Positions 7,467-16,397 are shown, counted from the first letter of the stretch. The stretch: DNA of 38,337 nucleotides from UBA4951 sp963652335 (GCA_963652335.1 CAVJSS010000012.1:1-38337), one strand, 5' to 3'. A program made the numbers and translations. Notes: a model not told the origin generated them from the sequence alone.

Positions 7467-7901
7467 TTAGAACGGCAAGTCGTCCTCGATCACGTCAATC
7501 GAATCGGCGTTATTGCCCTGATCGGCGACAGGGCTTGGAGCGGCAGTATCTGCAACGAATCCGTCATTGGCGGAAGAAGCGGATTTCGGCTCGAGGAATT
7601 CAACCCCGTCGGCGCTGATTTCGGTAACCGTTACCTGAACGTTGTCGCGGTTGACGTATTTTCTTTGAGTCAGACGACCATAGACAGCGACCAACGAACC
7701 CTTGCGGGTGAATTTGGCGACGTTTTCGGCGATGTTTCTAAAACAAGAACAGTTTAAGAAAACGGTGTTCTTTTCGCCGTTTTGGGAACGATATGGATCA
7801 TCGCTCGCGATCGTGAAGGAAGCGACCGAGATGCCAGACGGCGTCTTTCTCAATTCGGGGTCTCTGGTGAGACGGCCAATGATGACGATTCGATTTAACA
7901 T
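7467..7901 (-). CDS. ssb: Single-stranded DNA-binding protein
   Basis: Protein of 144 residues with an OB-fold (about 1-105: MLNRIVIIGRLTRDPELRKT at the start, then the ASFTIASDDPYRSQNGEK and FLNCSCFRNIAENVAKF strands), a disordered Ala/Asp/Asn-rich linker, and the C-terminal acidic tip DDLPF that recruits replication and repair partners. The start at 7901 is chosen since GGAGG lies 9 nt before this ATG and the in-frame TTG at 7910 directly follows that site. It sits between rpsF and rpsR, the standard Bacillota order, and is co-transcribed with them. Confidence 0.97.
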   Translation of the reverse strand: MLNRIVIIGRLTRDPELRKTPSGISVASFTIASDDPYRSQNGEKNTVFLNCSCFRNIAENVAKFTRKGSLVAVYGRLTQRKYVNRDNVQVTVTEISADGVEFLEPKSASSANDGFVADTAAPSPVADQGNNADSIDVIEDDLPF

Positions 7902-7931
7902 AGATTTCAACCTCCGTGAATATGCGTGGTC

Positions 7932-8219
7932 TTAGTCTTGATCAACGGTAATCAAATGACGGATGACGTTGGTGTCCAATTTGGCTAAACGATCAAATTC
8001 AGCTAAGCAAGCTTCGTTGGCAGAAATTTTGAGAACGACATAATAGCCTTTCTTTTGTTTCTTGATCGAATAAGCTAAATCACGAACGCCCCATTCTTTG
8101 GTTTCGGTGACTTTTCCGCCCTGGGCCTCAATGATACCCTGGAGCTTGGTCTCCTCATCCTTGACGGCGGCCTCGGCGAGGTCGGCTTTGAGGATGTACA
8201 TGATTTCGTATTTTTTCAT
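7932..8219 (-). CDS. rpsF: 30S ribosomal protein S6
   Basis: Protein of 95 residues, typical S6: MKKYEIMYILKADL at the start, the KVTETKEWGVRDLAYSIKKQ segment and the KGYYVVLKISANEACLAEFDR strand-helix. It forms a dimer with S18 in the 30S platform. The ATG at 8219 has AGGAGG 8 nt upstream; the in-frame GTG at 8228 touches that site and is not the start. First gene of the operon, behind a sigma-A type promoter at 8313-8341 and an ~85-nt leader that could carry an S6:S18-binding structure. Confidence 0.98.
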   Translation of the reverse strand: MKKYEIMYILKADLAEAAVKDEETKLQGIIEAQGGKVTETKEWGVRDLAYSIKKQKKGYYVVLKISANEACLAEFDRLAKLDTNVIRHLITVDQD

Positions 8220-8312
8220 TTGTTGCACCTCCTAATTTCGGGCTCTGGATTGCATCGATGTGCAACCATAAGAGTGTGTAATTGGCCTTATTCCTTCTTT
8301 AAGGCGCTAATA

Positions 8313-8341
8313 ATTCTATTATTAAGACCCGAAACTAGCAA
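8313..8341 (-). promoter_or_regulatory. Promoter of the rpsF-ssb-rpsR operon
   Basis: On the minus strand TTGCTA (8341-8336), a 17-bp spacer and TAGAAT (8318-8313). The leader that follows (about 8305 to 8220) contains a TTGCA/TGCAA stem with a flanking GG/CC pair and a CCCGAA segment before the ribosome binding site. S6:S18 autoregulatory leaders of this operon are known in many bacteria; I cannot show that this one has the conserved motif. Confidence 0.6.
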
Positions 8342-8432
8342 CTTGAATTTATTTTCTCCCTAAAACCACGAGGCTTATGCCTCTATATGCTTATAGACAA
8401 GAGAAACCCTTAATTGACCGAAAATAAAATGA

Positions 8433-8450
8433 CTCCGAATCGCTTCGGAG
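8433..8450 (-). terminator. Terminator downstream of the exporter operon
   Basis: CTCCGAA and TTCGGAG form a 7-bp stem with a 4-nt loop. On the minus strand it is followed by TCATTTTATTTT, so it ends the leftward dusB-exporter operon after the small membrane protein gene. Confidence 0.75.
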
Positions 8451-8467
8451 CCAAATTAATGGATTTT

Positions 8468-9055
8468 CTATTCTTTTTCGTTTGGATTTTCGGTTTGGCC
8501 AACAGTCTTTGCGGAATCAACGTTTTGATTCTCATCGACGAATTTCGATTCGGCATCGACGATGTTTTGATTTCCGCCTTTGGCTTCTTCTTTCTTTTCG
8601 TCTTCCTTGGCTGCCTCGATCAATTCAGGCAATGGGTGCTTGTAATGATAGAAGCATTCAAAGAGATAAACCAAAGCCAGATAGCAAAGGTCTCCGCCGA
8701 TGAAATAAGCAAACAAAGGAGAAGTCACGTCAGAATGTACCATCCCATTAACGAAAGCGTATATATCGAACGAGATGACGGTAAGTGAGGCAGGAAGAAC
8801 CAATACCTTATCAATCAATGGCTTTCTCACCCTCCTTTTCGGAGAAGCGAGAGTCAAGATGAAGTCAGCTATAATCCAAACCCCACCGATCAAGGTAACG
8901 TAGGAGAAAACGATTCGCTTCCAGTCTTTGATGGAAATGACATTGACGAGAATAAGAATTCCGATGACCAAAAAGATCAATGCGAACAAAAGAAGTTCCC
9001 CGGAATAAATGAGCTTGACCTTTTTAAGGTCGTCCATTTTCTTTTTTCCTTCCAT
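8468..9055 (-). CDS. Small polytopic membrane protein with a charged C-terminal tail
   Basis: Protein of 195 residues, family not recognised. Four hydrophobic segments (about 17-40, 46-68, 84-108 and 113-134) are followed by a long hydrophilic tail rich in Glu, Lys, Asp and Asn (about 140-195), which is probably cytoplasmic. AAGGAGG precedes the ATG at 9055, only 9 bp after the stop of the ABC exporter gene, so it is the last gene of the dusB-exporter operon and ends before a terminator. It may be an accessory of the exporter or an unrelated passenger; nothing in the sequence decides this. Confidence 0.75.
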   Translation of the reverse strand: MEGKKKMDDLKKVKLIYSGELLLFALIFLVIGILILVNVISIKDWKRIVFSYVTLIGGVWIIADFILTLASPKRRVRKPLIDKVLVLPASLTVISFDIYAFVNGMVHSDVTSPLFAYFIGGDLCYLALVYLFECFYHYKHPLPELIEAAKEDEKKEEAKGGNQNIVDAESKFVDENQNVDSAKTVGQTENPNEKE

Positions 9056-9064
9056 GTTTCCTCC

Positions 9065-11020
9065 TTAGTCGAGATCTTTTTTGGATCCATTGTATAGATT
9101 GCTATAGATTCCCTTTTTGGCAAGCAGGGATTCGTGGTTGCCACGTTCGACAATACGGCCGTTTTCAAGAACCATGATAACATCTGCGTTCTGAATGGTC
9201 GATAAGCGGTGAGCGATAACGAATATCGTTCTGCCTTTCATGATGGCATCCATGCCCTCTTGAACCATCTTCTCGGTACGGCTATCGATCGAGGAAGTTG
9301 CCTCATCGAGAATCAAAACAGGTGGGTTGGCAACAGCTGCGCGGGCAATGGCCAACAATTGTCGTTGTCCTTGCGACAAGGAAGCCCCTCCAGCGGTCAA
9401 CATCGTATCATAGCCATTAGGCAAAAGGTGGATGAAACTATCGGCGTTGGCTAACTTGGCCGCATTCTCGATTTCTTCGTCTGTCGCATTCAGATTGCCA
9501 AATCTGATGTTTTCCCTAACCGTTCCGGTAAAGAGTTTCGTATCTTGCAAAACCATGCCCAAAGAAGAACGGAGGTCGGCTTTTTTGATCTTGGTGATGT
9601 TGATTCCGTCATACCTGATCTTGCCGCTTTGGATGTCATAGAAGCGGGTCAATAGGTTGGTGATCGTGGTTTTGCCTGCGCCAGTAGCGCCAACGAAAGC
9701 GACTTTTTGGCCTGGCTTGGCATACAAATTGATGTCGTGGAGGACGATTTTATCTTCGGTGTAGCCAAAGTTGACGTCTTCCATTTGAATGTCCCCTTTA
9801 AGCCACTTATATTCGGTTCCGGACCCATCGGTGTGAGTGTGTTTCCAAGCCCATTTGGCAGTGAATTCCTTGCACTCGATAGGGTTTCCGCTTTCGTCTT
9901 CTTTGGCATTCACCAATTCGACATATCCTTGGTCTTCCTCTGGTTTTTCATCCATCATATCGAAAATACGGGAGGCACCGGCCAACGCCAAGGCGATGAT
10001 GTTCAATTGCTGGCCGATTTGACCGATCGGCTGAGAGAATCCTTTCGAATAAAGCAAGAAGGATACGACGATGCCGATGGTCATTTCATGCGCGCCCAAA
10101 ATCGAAATGGAATTGATTTGGAAATGGGTTGCGATGCCACCCAATAAGCCAATCAAAACGTATTGCAAGTTGCCCAATTGGTTAACGGTAGGCATCAAAA
10201 CGTTGGCATAGCGGTTCGCAGTCGTGCCATTGATGCGAAGCTCTTCGTTTAAGGCGTCAAAGCCATCGACGTTGGCTTGTTCGTGGTTGAAGACCTTGAT
10301 GACTCGTTGCCCAGAAGTGTTTTCTTCGATATAACCATTGGCTTTACCTAATGATTTTTGTTGGGCGACGAAATATTTGGCAGACATCTTGGTGTAATAC
10401 CTTGAGATAAAAATTATCAAGGCAGCGAAAGCCAAAACGACCAAAGTCATATAGACGTCTGTGAAAATCATGATGACGAAATAGATAATCATGGTTGCAA
10501 AGGCGGAAACAGCCATTGGCAACGCACGAGAAAGCATTTCCCTAAGCGTATCGACGTCGTTTGAATAAATGGACATGATGTCCCCGTTGGTCCTCGAATC
10601 GAAATAAGAGATAGGGAGGTTCTCCATTTTCTCAAACAATGAGTCTCTTATGCGTTTTTGGACTCCTTGGCCAACCGATGACATCAGATAGTTGTAAAAA
10701 TACAAAGACAACAATCCTACGACGTAAATCGCGGACATCACGATGATCACTTCGTAGAAATGAAGGCCAAAGAACGTCGTGCTCATGAAATTTTCGTAGG
10801 TTCTTATTTGCTTATCGGCATCCAAAACGAATTGGTCGACGACGATACTACCAACGAAATAGCTTCCGATAGCCGTGCAAGCGGCATTTAGCAAAACAAG
10901 GACGACAACACCGAAGAATTGCCATTTGTAATATTTGAAGACATAGGATAAAAGGCGACGGATAGCGCCTCTTTTGGCTCCTTTCTTAACAGGTGCCATA
11001 TTGCGATTAGTTCTCGGCAT
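9065..11020 (-). CDS. ABC exporter half-transporter, catalytic-site subunit (MdlB/YheH type)
   Basis: Protein of 651 residues: an N-terminal exporter membrane domain (about 30-350, six helices) and a C-terminal ATPase. Walker A GATGAGKTT lies near residue 442; the signature is LSQGQRQ, Walker B is VLILDEATSSID with the catalytic Glu, and the switch His is in FVIAHRLST. All catalytic residues are standard, in contrast to the partner gene. It probably pairs with the product of the overlapping upstream gene as a heterodimeric exporter of the BmrCD/LmrCD/TM287-288 type; substrates are often drugs or lipids but cannot be read here. About 45 extra residues between the membrane and ATPase domains (KEDESGNPIECKEFTAKW and following) are unusual. 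The start at 11020 follows GGAGGTG; the in-frame GTG at 11029 lies in that site. Overlap with the upstream gene is 14 bp. Confidence 0.9.
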   Translation of the reverse strand: MPRTNRNMAPVKKGAKRGAIRRLLSYVFKYYKWQFFGVVVLVLLNAACTAIGSYFVGSIVVDQFVLDADKQIRTYENFMSTTFFGLHFYEVIIVMSAIYVVGLLSLYFYNYLMSSVGQGVQKRIRDSLFEKMENLPISYFDSRTNGDIMSIYSNDVDTLREMLSRALPMAVSAFATMIIYFVIMIFTDVYMTLVVLAFAALIIFISRYYTKMSAKYFVAQQKSLGKANGYIEENTSGQRVIKVFNHEQANVDGFDALNEELRINGTTANRYANVLMPTVNQLGNLQYVLIGLLGGIATHFQINSISILGAHEMTIGIVVSFLLYSKGFSQPIGQIGQQLNIIALALAGASRIFDMMDEKPEEDQGYVELVNAKEDESGNPIECKEFTAKWAWKHTHTDGSGTEYKWLKGDIQMEDVNFGYTEDKIVLHDINLYAKPGQKVAFVGATGAGKTTITNLLTRFYDIQSGKIRYDGINITKIKKADLRSSLGMVLQDTKLFTGTVRENIRFGNLNATDEEIENAAKLANADSFIHLLPNGYDTMLTAGGASLSQGQRQLLAIARAAVANPPVLILDEATSSIDSRTEKMVQEGMDAIMKGRTIFVIAHRLSTIQNADVIMVLENGRIVERGNHESLLAKKGIYSNLYNGSKKDLD

Positions 11021-12797
11021 CGAAATCACCTCCTCCGCCTAATTGAGATTCGAACAACGTGCGATAGACTTCGTTGTCTTTGAGCAATTCTTCCGAAGTG
11101 CCCAAACCGACGATTTCCCCGTTATCAAGGACAAGAATCTGATCGCAGTCTTTGATGGAAAGAACTCTTTGTGCGATGATTATTTTCGTCAAATCGGTGC
11201 GGTTATTGGCTAAACCATGTCTAATGGCTGAATCGGTAGCCGTGTCGCAAGCGGATGTGGAATCATCCAAGATAAGGATCTTAGGATTCTTCAAAAGGGC
11301 TCTGGCAATGCAAAGACGCTGCTTTTGGCCACCAGAAAAATTGGCCCCTCCTTGTTCGACTGGGGCATCCAATTCTCCCAATTTGCCCCTTACGGAAGAA
11401 GCGCACTGCGCCAACTCCAAAGCTTCCCAAATCTCTGCATCTGTGGCATTGGGATTACCCCAGCAAAGGTTGGAACGGATCGTTCCAGAGAACAAAGTGT
11501 TCTTTTGCAACACGACCGAAACGGCGTCTCTTAATGCGGTCAAATCATAATCTCTGACATCATGCCCCGCCACTTTGACGGAACCTTCTCTAACGTCATA
11601 TAGACGAGCAATCAAACTTATCAAAGAAGTTTTGCCAGAACCCGTTGATCCGATGATGCCGATCGATGATCCGGATTTAACCTTCAAATTGATGTGTTTC
11701 AAAACGTCTTTGTCTTGGACATAGGCGAAGCTTACGTTATCGAAAACGATTTCGCCGTTATCGACGTTCATGATCGGATTCTCGGGATTGCGTATATCCG
11801 GGACTTCTTCCAAAAGCTCAACGATACGTTCGGTTGAATTGCGGGCGATGATGATCATGACATAAACCATCGATAACAACATCAAGCTGTTGAAAATCAT
11901 CATTACGTAAGTGATAAGCGTGGTCAAAGACCCTTCATCGAAGGTCGTTCCGCTGGTTTTGACGATCAAAATCGCTCCCAAGGCAGAAATCAATATCATC
12001 GCGATATCGATAGCCAAATTGAGGATGGGGCTGTTCAAGGCGGTTATACGCTCGGCCTTGACGAAGTTGCGATATAAGAAATCGGATACCTTATTGAATT
12101 TTTTGGTTTGGTATTCTTCCCTGTTGTAGGATTTGACGACTCTGATGCCATCAACGTTCTCTTCGACCGATTCATTCAAGGCATCGTAAGTGTTGAAGAC
12201 ATTGATGAATATCGGGTGAACGACCTTAGCGCAAAGAACCATCCCTCCCAAAGCGATTGGGATAAGAATCAAGAAGATCCAGGCTAATGATGGGGCTGTA
12301 ACGAAGGCCATGACCAATGACAATATCAGCATAAACGGCGATCTGATGACCGTTCTGATGGTCATTTGGAAAGCGAACTGGACGTTTGATACGTCAGTCG
12401 TTGTTCTGGTAACGATCGATGAAGTTGAGAATTTGTCAATGTTGCTGAACGAAAATTTTTGGATGGCTTCGTATTCGGCCTTTCTTAGGTTGGCGGCAAA
12501 GCCACATGCGGCACTTGAAGAAAAATATCCTCCCAAAATGCCTGTGACGGCAGCCAAAATGACCAGTGCGCCAACGATGCCGGAATACATTCCGACCATG
12601 TTAAGATCCGAAGCCTTGATGCCTCTGACGATGTTTTGCATCAAGAAAGCAACAGAAATTTCGCACACTGATTCAAGAAGAACGAACATCCAGGTCAGAT
12701 AAGTGTCTTTCTTATATTGTTTTACATAAGAGAAGATGACCTTGAAGATCGAAAGCAACGAACGTTTCTTTTCTTTTTTTACTTTAGTTTTCTTCAT
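11007..12797 (-). CDS. ABC exporter half-transporter, degenerate-site subunit (MdlA/YheI type)
   Basis: Protein of 596 residues with a six-helix membrane domain (about 25-330) and a C-terminal ATPase (Walker A GSTGSGKTS near residue 379, signature FSGGQKQR). Walker B reads ILILDDSTSACD, with Asp in place of the catalytic Glu, and the switch motif reads IIIAQRVLS, with Gln in place of His. These two changes mark the non-hydrolysing site of heterodimeric exporters, so it should pair with the following gene product. The start at 12797 has AGGAGG six bases upstream; the upstream extension to 12860 overlaps dusB coding sequence. It overlaps dusB by 14 bp and the partner gene by 14 bp, so the three are translationally coupled. 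Confidence 0.9.
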   Translation of the reverse strand: MKKTKVKKEKKRSLLSIFKVIFSYVKQYKKDTYLTWMFVLLESVCEISVAFLMQNIVRGIKASDLNMVGMYSGIVGALVILAAVTGILGGYFSSSAACGFAANLRKAEYEAIQKFSFSNIDKFSTSSIVTRTTTDVSNVQFAFQMTIRTVIRSPFMLILSLVMAFVTAPSLAWIFLILIPIALGGMVLCAKVVHPIFINVFNTYDALNESVEENVDGIRVVKSYNREEYQTKKFNKVSDFLYRNFVKAERITALNSPILNLAIDIAMILISALGAILIVKTSGTTFDEGSLTTLITYVMMIFNSLMLLSMVYVMIIIARNSTERIVELLEEVPDIRNPENPIMNVDNGEIVFDNVSFAYVQDKDVLKHINLKVKSGSSIGIIGSTGSGKTSLISLIARLYDVREGSVKVAGHDVRDYDLTALRDAVSVVLQKNTLFSGTIRSNLCWGNPNATDAEIWEALELAQCASSVRGKLGELDAPVEQGGANFSGGQKQRLCIARALLKNPKILILDDSTSACDTATDSAIRHGLANNRTDLTKIIIAQRVLSIKDCDQILVLDNGEIVGLGTSEELLKDNEVYRTLFESQLGGGGDFDAEN

Positions 12798-13788
12798 TTT
12801 GTTCCTCCTTTCCAACATTGAGGTTTTTCCTAAATCCGTTAAGCACCTTGGATAAATCATCTTTCGATTTGACGGATTCGGTTAATATCAATCTGTATTT
12901 TTTATACCCAGGAAACCCGAAGAAGAAGTGGGGCAACACCCCTCTTAACTGAGGGATTGCCTTATATTCCCCCATCAAAGAGATCAATGAATTCGCATAT
13001 TCTTCCGCGTAATCTATTTGCTCTCCGATGGTCGGATTTTCCTCGATATGCTCGTTGTTAAGGGCCTCGTTTATCTGTCTTATCAAATAGGGTCGACCCA
13101 TCCCACCTCTGGCAGCCATCACGAATTTGGCGCCGGTTATTTCCATTGCCCTAAGCGCATCATCAGGAGAATAGATGTCCCCAGATACGGCGAATGGCAA
13201 GGATGTCTCTTTATCCAAATCGCGTATTTCTTCCCAATTCGGAGTTCCTGAGTAGCCTTGTTGTGTCGTCCTTGCGTGAACGGCGAAGCCTTTGCAGCCG
13301 CTTTCTTCGATGATTTTGACTATCTCATGGACGTTGATCGAAGTGGAATCCCATCCAAGGCGTATTTTGACCGTAACGGGCTTATGGGAAGCTTTGACCA
13401 CCGCCGCTAGATATTCCTTCAATTCGGCTGGTCTTTTAAGCCAAGCGGATCCCGCCCCAGTCCTTACGACCTTATAGACAGGACAACCGAGATTGATGTC
13501 CAAAATGTCGTAATCGGCTTTCTCCTCAAGAATTTTTATGGCCTTAACAGTCGAATCGATGGAAGATCCAAACAATTGCAACGCGCAAGGTCTATCATCC
13601 AACGATGTCTTTATGTATTCAATCGTTTGCTTATTGCCATATGCTATGCCGCAATCGGATATCATTTCCGAGTAAGACAAAGCCACGCCAAATGGCTTCA
13701 TGAAGCGTCTATAAGCTAAGTTCGTAACCCCAGCCATAGGCGCTAGCAAAACTCTTCCTTTTAATTCGATTCCTGCAAATTCTGGCAT
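12784..13788 (-). CDS. dusB: tRNA-dihydrouridine synthase (DusB type)
   Basis: FMN-dependent enzyme that reduces specific uridines in the D-loop of tRNA to dihydrouridine. The 334-residue protein has the TIM-barrel start LLAPMAGVTNLAYRRF, the flavin-site segment QLFGSS, the catalytic Cys in DINLGCPVYKV, KIRLGWD, the HARTTQQGYSG loop and GDIYSPDDA, the last two typical of Dus. Length is normal. The ATG at 13788 has no clear ribosome binding site; the gene begins 42 bp after the ftsH stop, with a GC-rich hairpin in the gap. It reads into the ABC exporter pair with a 14-bp overlap; the ftsH-dusB order is common in Bacillota. Confidence 0.95.
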   Translation of the reverse strand: MPEFAGIELKGRVLLAPMAGVTNLAYRRFMKPFGVALSYSEMISDCGIAYGNKQTIEYIKTSLDDRPCALQLFGSSIDSTVKAIKILEEKADYDILDINLGCPVYKVVRTGAGSAWLKRPAELKEYLAAVVKASHKPVTVKIRLGWDSTSINVHEIVKIIEESGCKGFAVHARTTQQGYSGTPNWEEIRDLDKETSLPFAVSGDIYSPDDALRAMEITGAKFVMAARGGMGRPYLIRQINEALNNEHIEENPTIGEQIDYAEEYANSLISLMGEYKAIPQLRGVLPHFFFGFPGYKKYRLILTESVKSKDDLSKVLNGFRKNLNVGKEEQNEEN

Positions 13789-13802
13789 AGTTTTAAAGAG
13801 CT

Positions 13803-13826
13803 AAAGGGGGCCTTAGCACCCCCTTT
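13803..13826. terminator. Hairpin between ftsH and dusB
   Basis: AAAGGGGG and CCCCCTTT form an 8-bp stem with an 8-nt loop. The T-rich side (TCGTTTATTTTCG) is on the plus strand, so it is not a canonical terminator for ftsH. On the minus strand it could act as an attenuator or an mRNA-end stabiliser between ftsH and dusB. Confidence 0.5.
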
Positions 13827-13830
13827 TCGT

Positions 13831-15951
13831 TTATTTTCGTTCGTTATTATCGACGACTTCGCCTTCCACAGCTTCAGGCTTATTTTCGTCTGCCTCCGCT
13901 TTTGGAACGGAATCTTCTTCACTTGGAACGTTTTTCTCAATCTGACGGGTTGGTAAGGTGCCGTCCTTCAAGAGCTGATCGATCTGTTCGGCGGTGATGG
14001 TTTCGTTTTCCAACAAGGTTTCAGCTATAAGTTTGACCTTATCGGCGTTTTCCTTAAGGATCTTGATGGCCTGTTCGTGAGCCTCTTCGATGATTTTCCT
14101 TACGGCTTTGTCGATCTCATAAGCGATCTCCGAAGAGAAATTCTTTTGGGAATTGGTATAATCCCTGCCTAAGAAGACCGAACCAGTGTCGCTTTCGTAT
14201 TGGATTGGGCCAAGGTCAGACATGCCATATTCCGTGACCATCATCCTTGCTAGGCGAGTTGCGCGTTGGATATCGTTTTCGGCTCCGGTGGTTATGTCAT
14301 CCAAGAAGATTTCCTCGGATACACGCCCGCCAAGCAAGCCGGTGATTTCGGCCAACAATTCTTTTTTGGTAAGCAAGAACTTGTCGGTTTCCGGAGTCAT
14401 TAACACATGACCACCGGTCTGTCCCCTCGGAATGATGGTGATCTTTTGGACCTTATCAGAGTCAGGCAAGACCAAGCCGATGACGGCATGGCCGGCTTCG
14501 TGATAAGCGACGCGTTTGCGTTCCATATCGCTCATGCGCTTGCCATTTTTGGCAGGGCCGGCAATGCGACGATCGATAGCCTCGTCGATTTCCGAAATGG
14601 TTATCGAATCTTTATGGAAACGAACGGCCAAGATGGCAGCTTCATTCATGATGTTGGCGATATCCGCGCCGCTGAAGCCAACGGTACGCTTCGCCAAAGC
14701 TTTGAAGTCGACGCTCGGATCGATTTTCTTGTCTTTGGAATGGACGCGGAAGATGGCTTCGCGGCCAATTGCGTCCGGATTGGAAACGGTGATGATCCTA
14801 TCAAACCTTCCCGGGCGAAGAAGGGCTGGATCCAAGACGTCGTCGCGGTTAGTGGCGGCGATTACCAAGACGCCCGAATTATATTCGAATCCGTCCATCT
14901 CAACCAACAATTGGTTAAGGGTTTGCTCGCGTTCGTCGTTCCCACCGCCTAAACCGGCGCCTCTTTGACGGCCGACTGCGTCGATTTCGTCAATGAAGAT
15001 GATGCATGGGGCAGAAGCTTTGGCTTTCTTGAACAAATCGCGGACGCGTCCGGCGCCGACGCCGACGAACATTTCGACGAAATCGGAACCAGAGATGGAG
15101 AAGAACGGAACTCCGGCTTCGCCAGCTACGGCCTTGGCAAGCAAGGTTTTGCCGGTCCCCGGAGGGCCTACTAGCAAGCAACCCTTTGGCAGCTTGGCTC
15201 CGAAAGCGGAATATTTCTTCGGATTCTTTAGATATTCGACCAATTCCTGCATTTCGGCTTTTTCTTCATCGCAGCCGGCAACGTCCGAGAATTTGACTTT
15301 GGAGTGGTTTTCCCTTCTGGCAGGGGATTTGTTGAAATCCATCGCCTGCCTTCCGGCGCCTCCCGATCCGCCAACCATTCTAAAGAAGACGAAACCGAGA
15401 ATGACGAGGAAGACCAGTTGGATGATGACAGGTCCCCACGTATCCCAGACAGAGGACTGGAAGACATCGACGACGACATATGATCCTTTGCCATATTGAT
15501 CCCAAAGACCGGCGGTGTTGTTCCATTCGGCGACGCGGTTCTCGAAGATTTCGGCCCAAGAGCCAACCTCGGTGGAATACGTTTTGCTAACTGAGTCGAA
15601 TTTTTTGTATTCGATGTCTTTGGTATCCCAATCGCTGTTTTCGATGGTGACGGTGTATTTGTACATCGTCTTTGTTCCGGTAGTGACGGCCGTTCCGCTG
15701 ACGGTTGTCGCACGATAATTCTGCGATACTTTAGCAGTCGCTATATAAACCGATGAGCTATCCGGATTTTCAACATTGGCGAGGCGCAAATAGGTACTTA
15801 ATTGGTCTTTCGTCCAAGTAGTAGACGTATTGAAGATGCTATTTCTCCCGATGATGAGGATCATGCCAACGATAAGCACGATGAGGATGATGGTGATTAT
15901 ATATGAGCGCTTGTTGCGTTCAGGACGAGTCGGTTTGTTTTTTTCATCCAT
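13831..15951 (-). CDS. ftsH: ATP-dependent zinc metalloprotease FtsH
   Basis: Membrane-anchored AAA+ protease that degrades misassembled membrane proteins and short-lived regulators. The 706-residue protein has TM1 (about 17-36), an extracytoplasmic domain (about 37-172), TM2 (about 173-191), an AAA domain with Walker A GPPGTGKT (262-269), Walker B IIFIDE (317-322), second-region Arg residues in RPGRFDR, and the zinc site HEAGH (484-488) with the downstream Asp in the GAENDIQRAT helix. The extracytoplasmic domain is about 135 residues, long compared with ~70 in Escherichia coli. The C-terminus is a highly acidic tail. AAGGAGG precedes the ATG. It is the next gene after rqcP, without the tilS/hpt genes often found between them in Bacillota. 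Confidence 0.98.
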   Translation of the reverse strand: MDEKNKPTRPERNKRSYIITIILIVLIVGMILIIGRNSIFNTSTTWTKDQLSTYLRLANVENPDSSSVYIATAKVSQNYRATTVSGTAVTTGTKTMYKYTVTIENSDWDTKDIEYKKFDSVSKTYSTEVGSWAEIFENRVAEWNNTAGLWDQYGKGSYVVVDVFQSSVWDTWGPVIIQLVFLVILGFVFFRMVGGSGGAGRQAMDFNKSPARRENHSKVKFSDVAGCDEEKAEMQELVEYLKNPKKYSAFGAKLPKGCLLVGPPGTGKTLLAKAVAGEAGVPFFSISGSDFVEMFVGVGAGRVRDLFKKAKASAPCIIFIDEIDAVGRQRGAGLGGGNDEREQTLNQLLVEMDGFEYNSGVLVIAATNRDDVLDPALLRPGRFDRIITVSNPDAIGREAIFRVHSKDKKIDPSVDFKALAKRTVGFSGADIANIMNEAAILAVRFHKDSITISEIDEAIDRRIAGPAKNGKRMSDMERKRVAYHEAGHAVIGLVLPDSDKVQKITIIPRGQTGGHVLMTPETDKFLLTKKELLAEITGLLGGRVSEEIFLDDITTGAENDIQRATRLARMMVTEYGMSDLGPIQYESDTGSVFLGRDYTNSQKNFSSEIAYEIDKAVRKIIEEAHEQAIKILKENADKVKLIAETLLENETITAEQIDQLLKDGTLPTRQIEKNVPSEEDSVPKAEADENKPEAVEGEVVDNNERK

Positions 15952-16072
15952 AAACTAGCCTCCTTCTCAGTTGCTGTTTTTCATTAATTTCCTTAATGGA
16001 AAATCGATTGAATATAAAGGTAATTTTTTAAAAACTCAACAATTATTTTTACCTTTTCCGAAGCATTCGGAT

Positions 16073-16354
16073 TCATCGGTCGGAAACACCTGTTTCACGC
16101 TCGTGGATTTCGTCTAGGACAATGGTATACATGGTCGATGCTTCGTCTTTTTTGGCAAAGGGGCGAACGTCGTTGATGACGAATTCTATCTCATGCCTTC
16201 CAAGATGTAAAACAACCTTGTCTCCGGCATTGACTTCCAAAGCCGCTTTAGCCCTTCTTCCATCAACGAAAACATCGCCGTCATCGCACAAATCTTTGGC
16301 TGTTTCGCGACGTTTTATAATACGAGAAACCTTAAGGAATTTATCTATTCGCAT
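16073..16354 (-). CDS. rqcP: S4-domain ribosome quality-control factor RqcP
   Basis: Protein of 93 residues consisting of an S4 RNA-binding domain (MRIDKFLKVSRIIKRRETAK, then GDVFVDGRRAKAALEVNAGD) and a short tail. RqcP (YabO/Hsp15 family) binds the 50S subunit with obstructed peptidyl-tRNA and supports alanine tailing by RqcH. Position next to mfd and pth fits yabO. No Shine-Dalgarno sequence is seen; instead a -10-like TAAGAT ends 6 nt before the ATG, after a perfect 18-bp palindrome (16364-16381). The transcript could therefore be leaderless. Family assignment is secure; the exact gene name is inferred from context. Confidence 0.92.
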   Translation of the reverse strand: MRIDKFLKVSRIIKRRETAKDLCDDGDVFVDGRRAKAALEVNAGDKVVLHLGRHEIEFVINDVRPFAKKDEASTMYTIVLDEIHERETGVSDR

Positions 16355-16363
16355 GTGCTTATC

Positions 16364-16381
16364 TTACCATAACTATGGTAA
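16364..16381. promoter_or_regulatory. Perfect 18-bp palindrome upstream of rqcP
   Basis: TTACCATA and TATGGTAA arms separated by two bases. The loop is too small for a hairpin in RNA, so a protein-binding site is more likely. It lies between the mfd stop and the rqcP start and abuts the -10-like TAAGAT of the putative leaderless promoter. Confidence 0.5.
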
Positions 16382-16397
16382 TTTTGCATATCGATGC

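Noticed and set aside
14407..15499. Long plus-strand frames across ftsH
   Set aside because: Opposite-strand shadows of ftsH; composition follows the complement of its codons and no family is recognisable.
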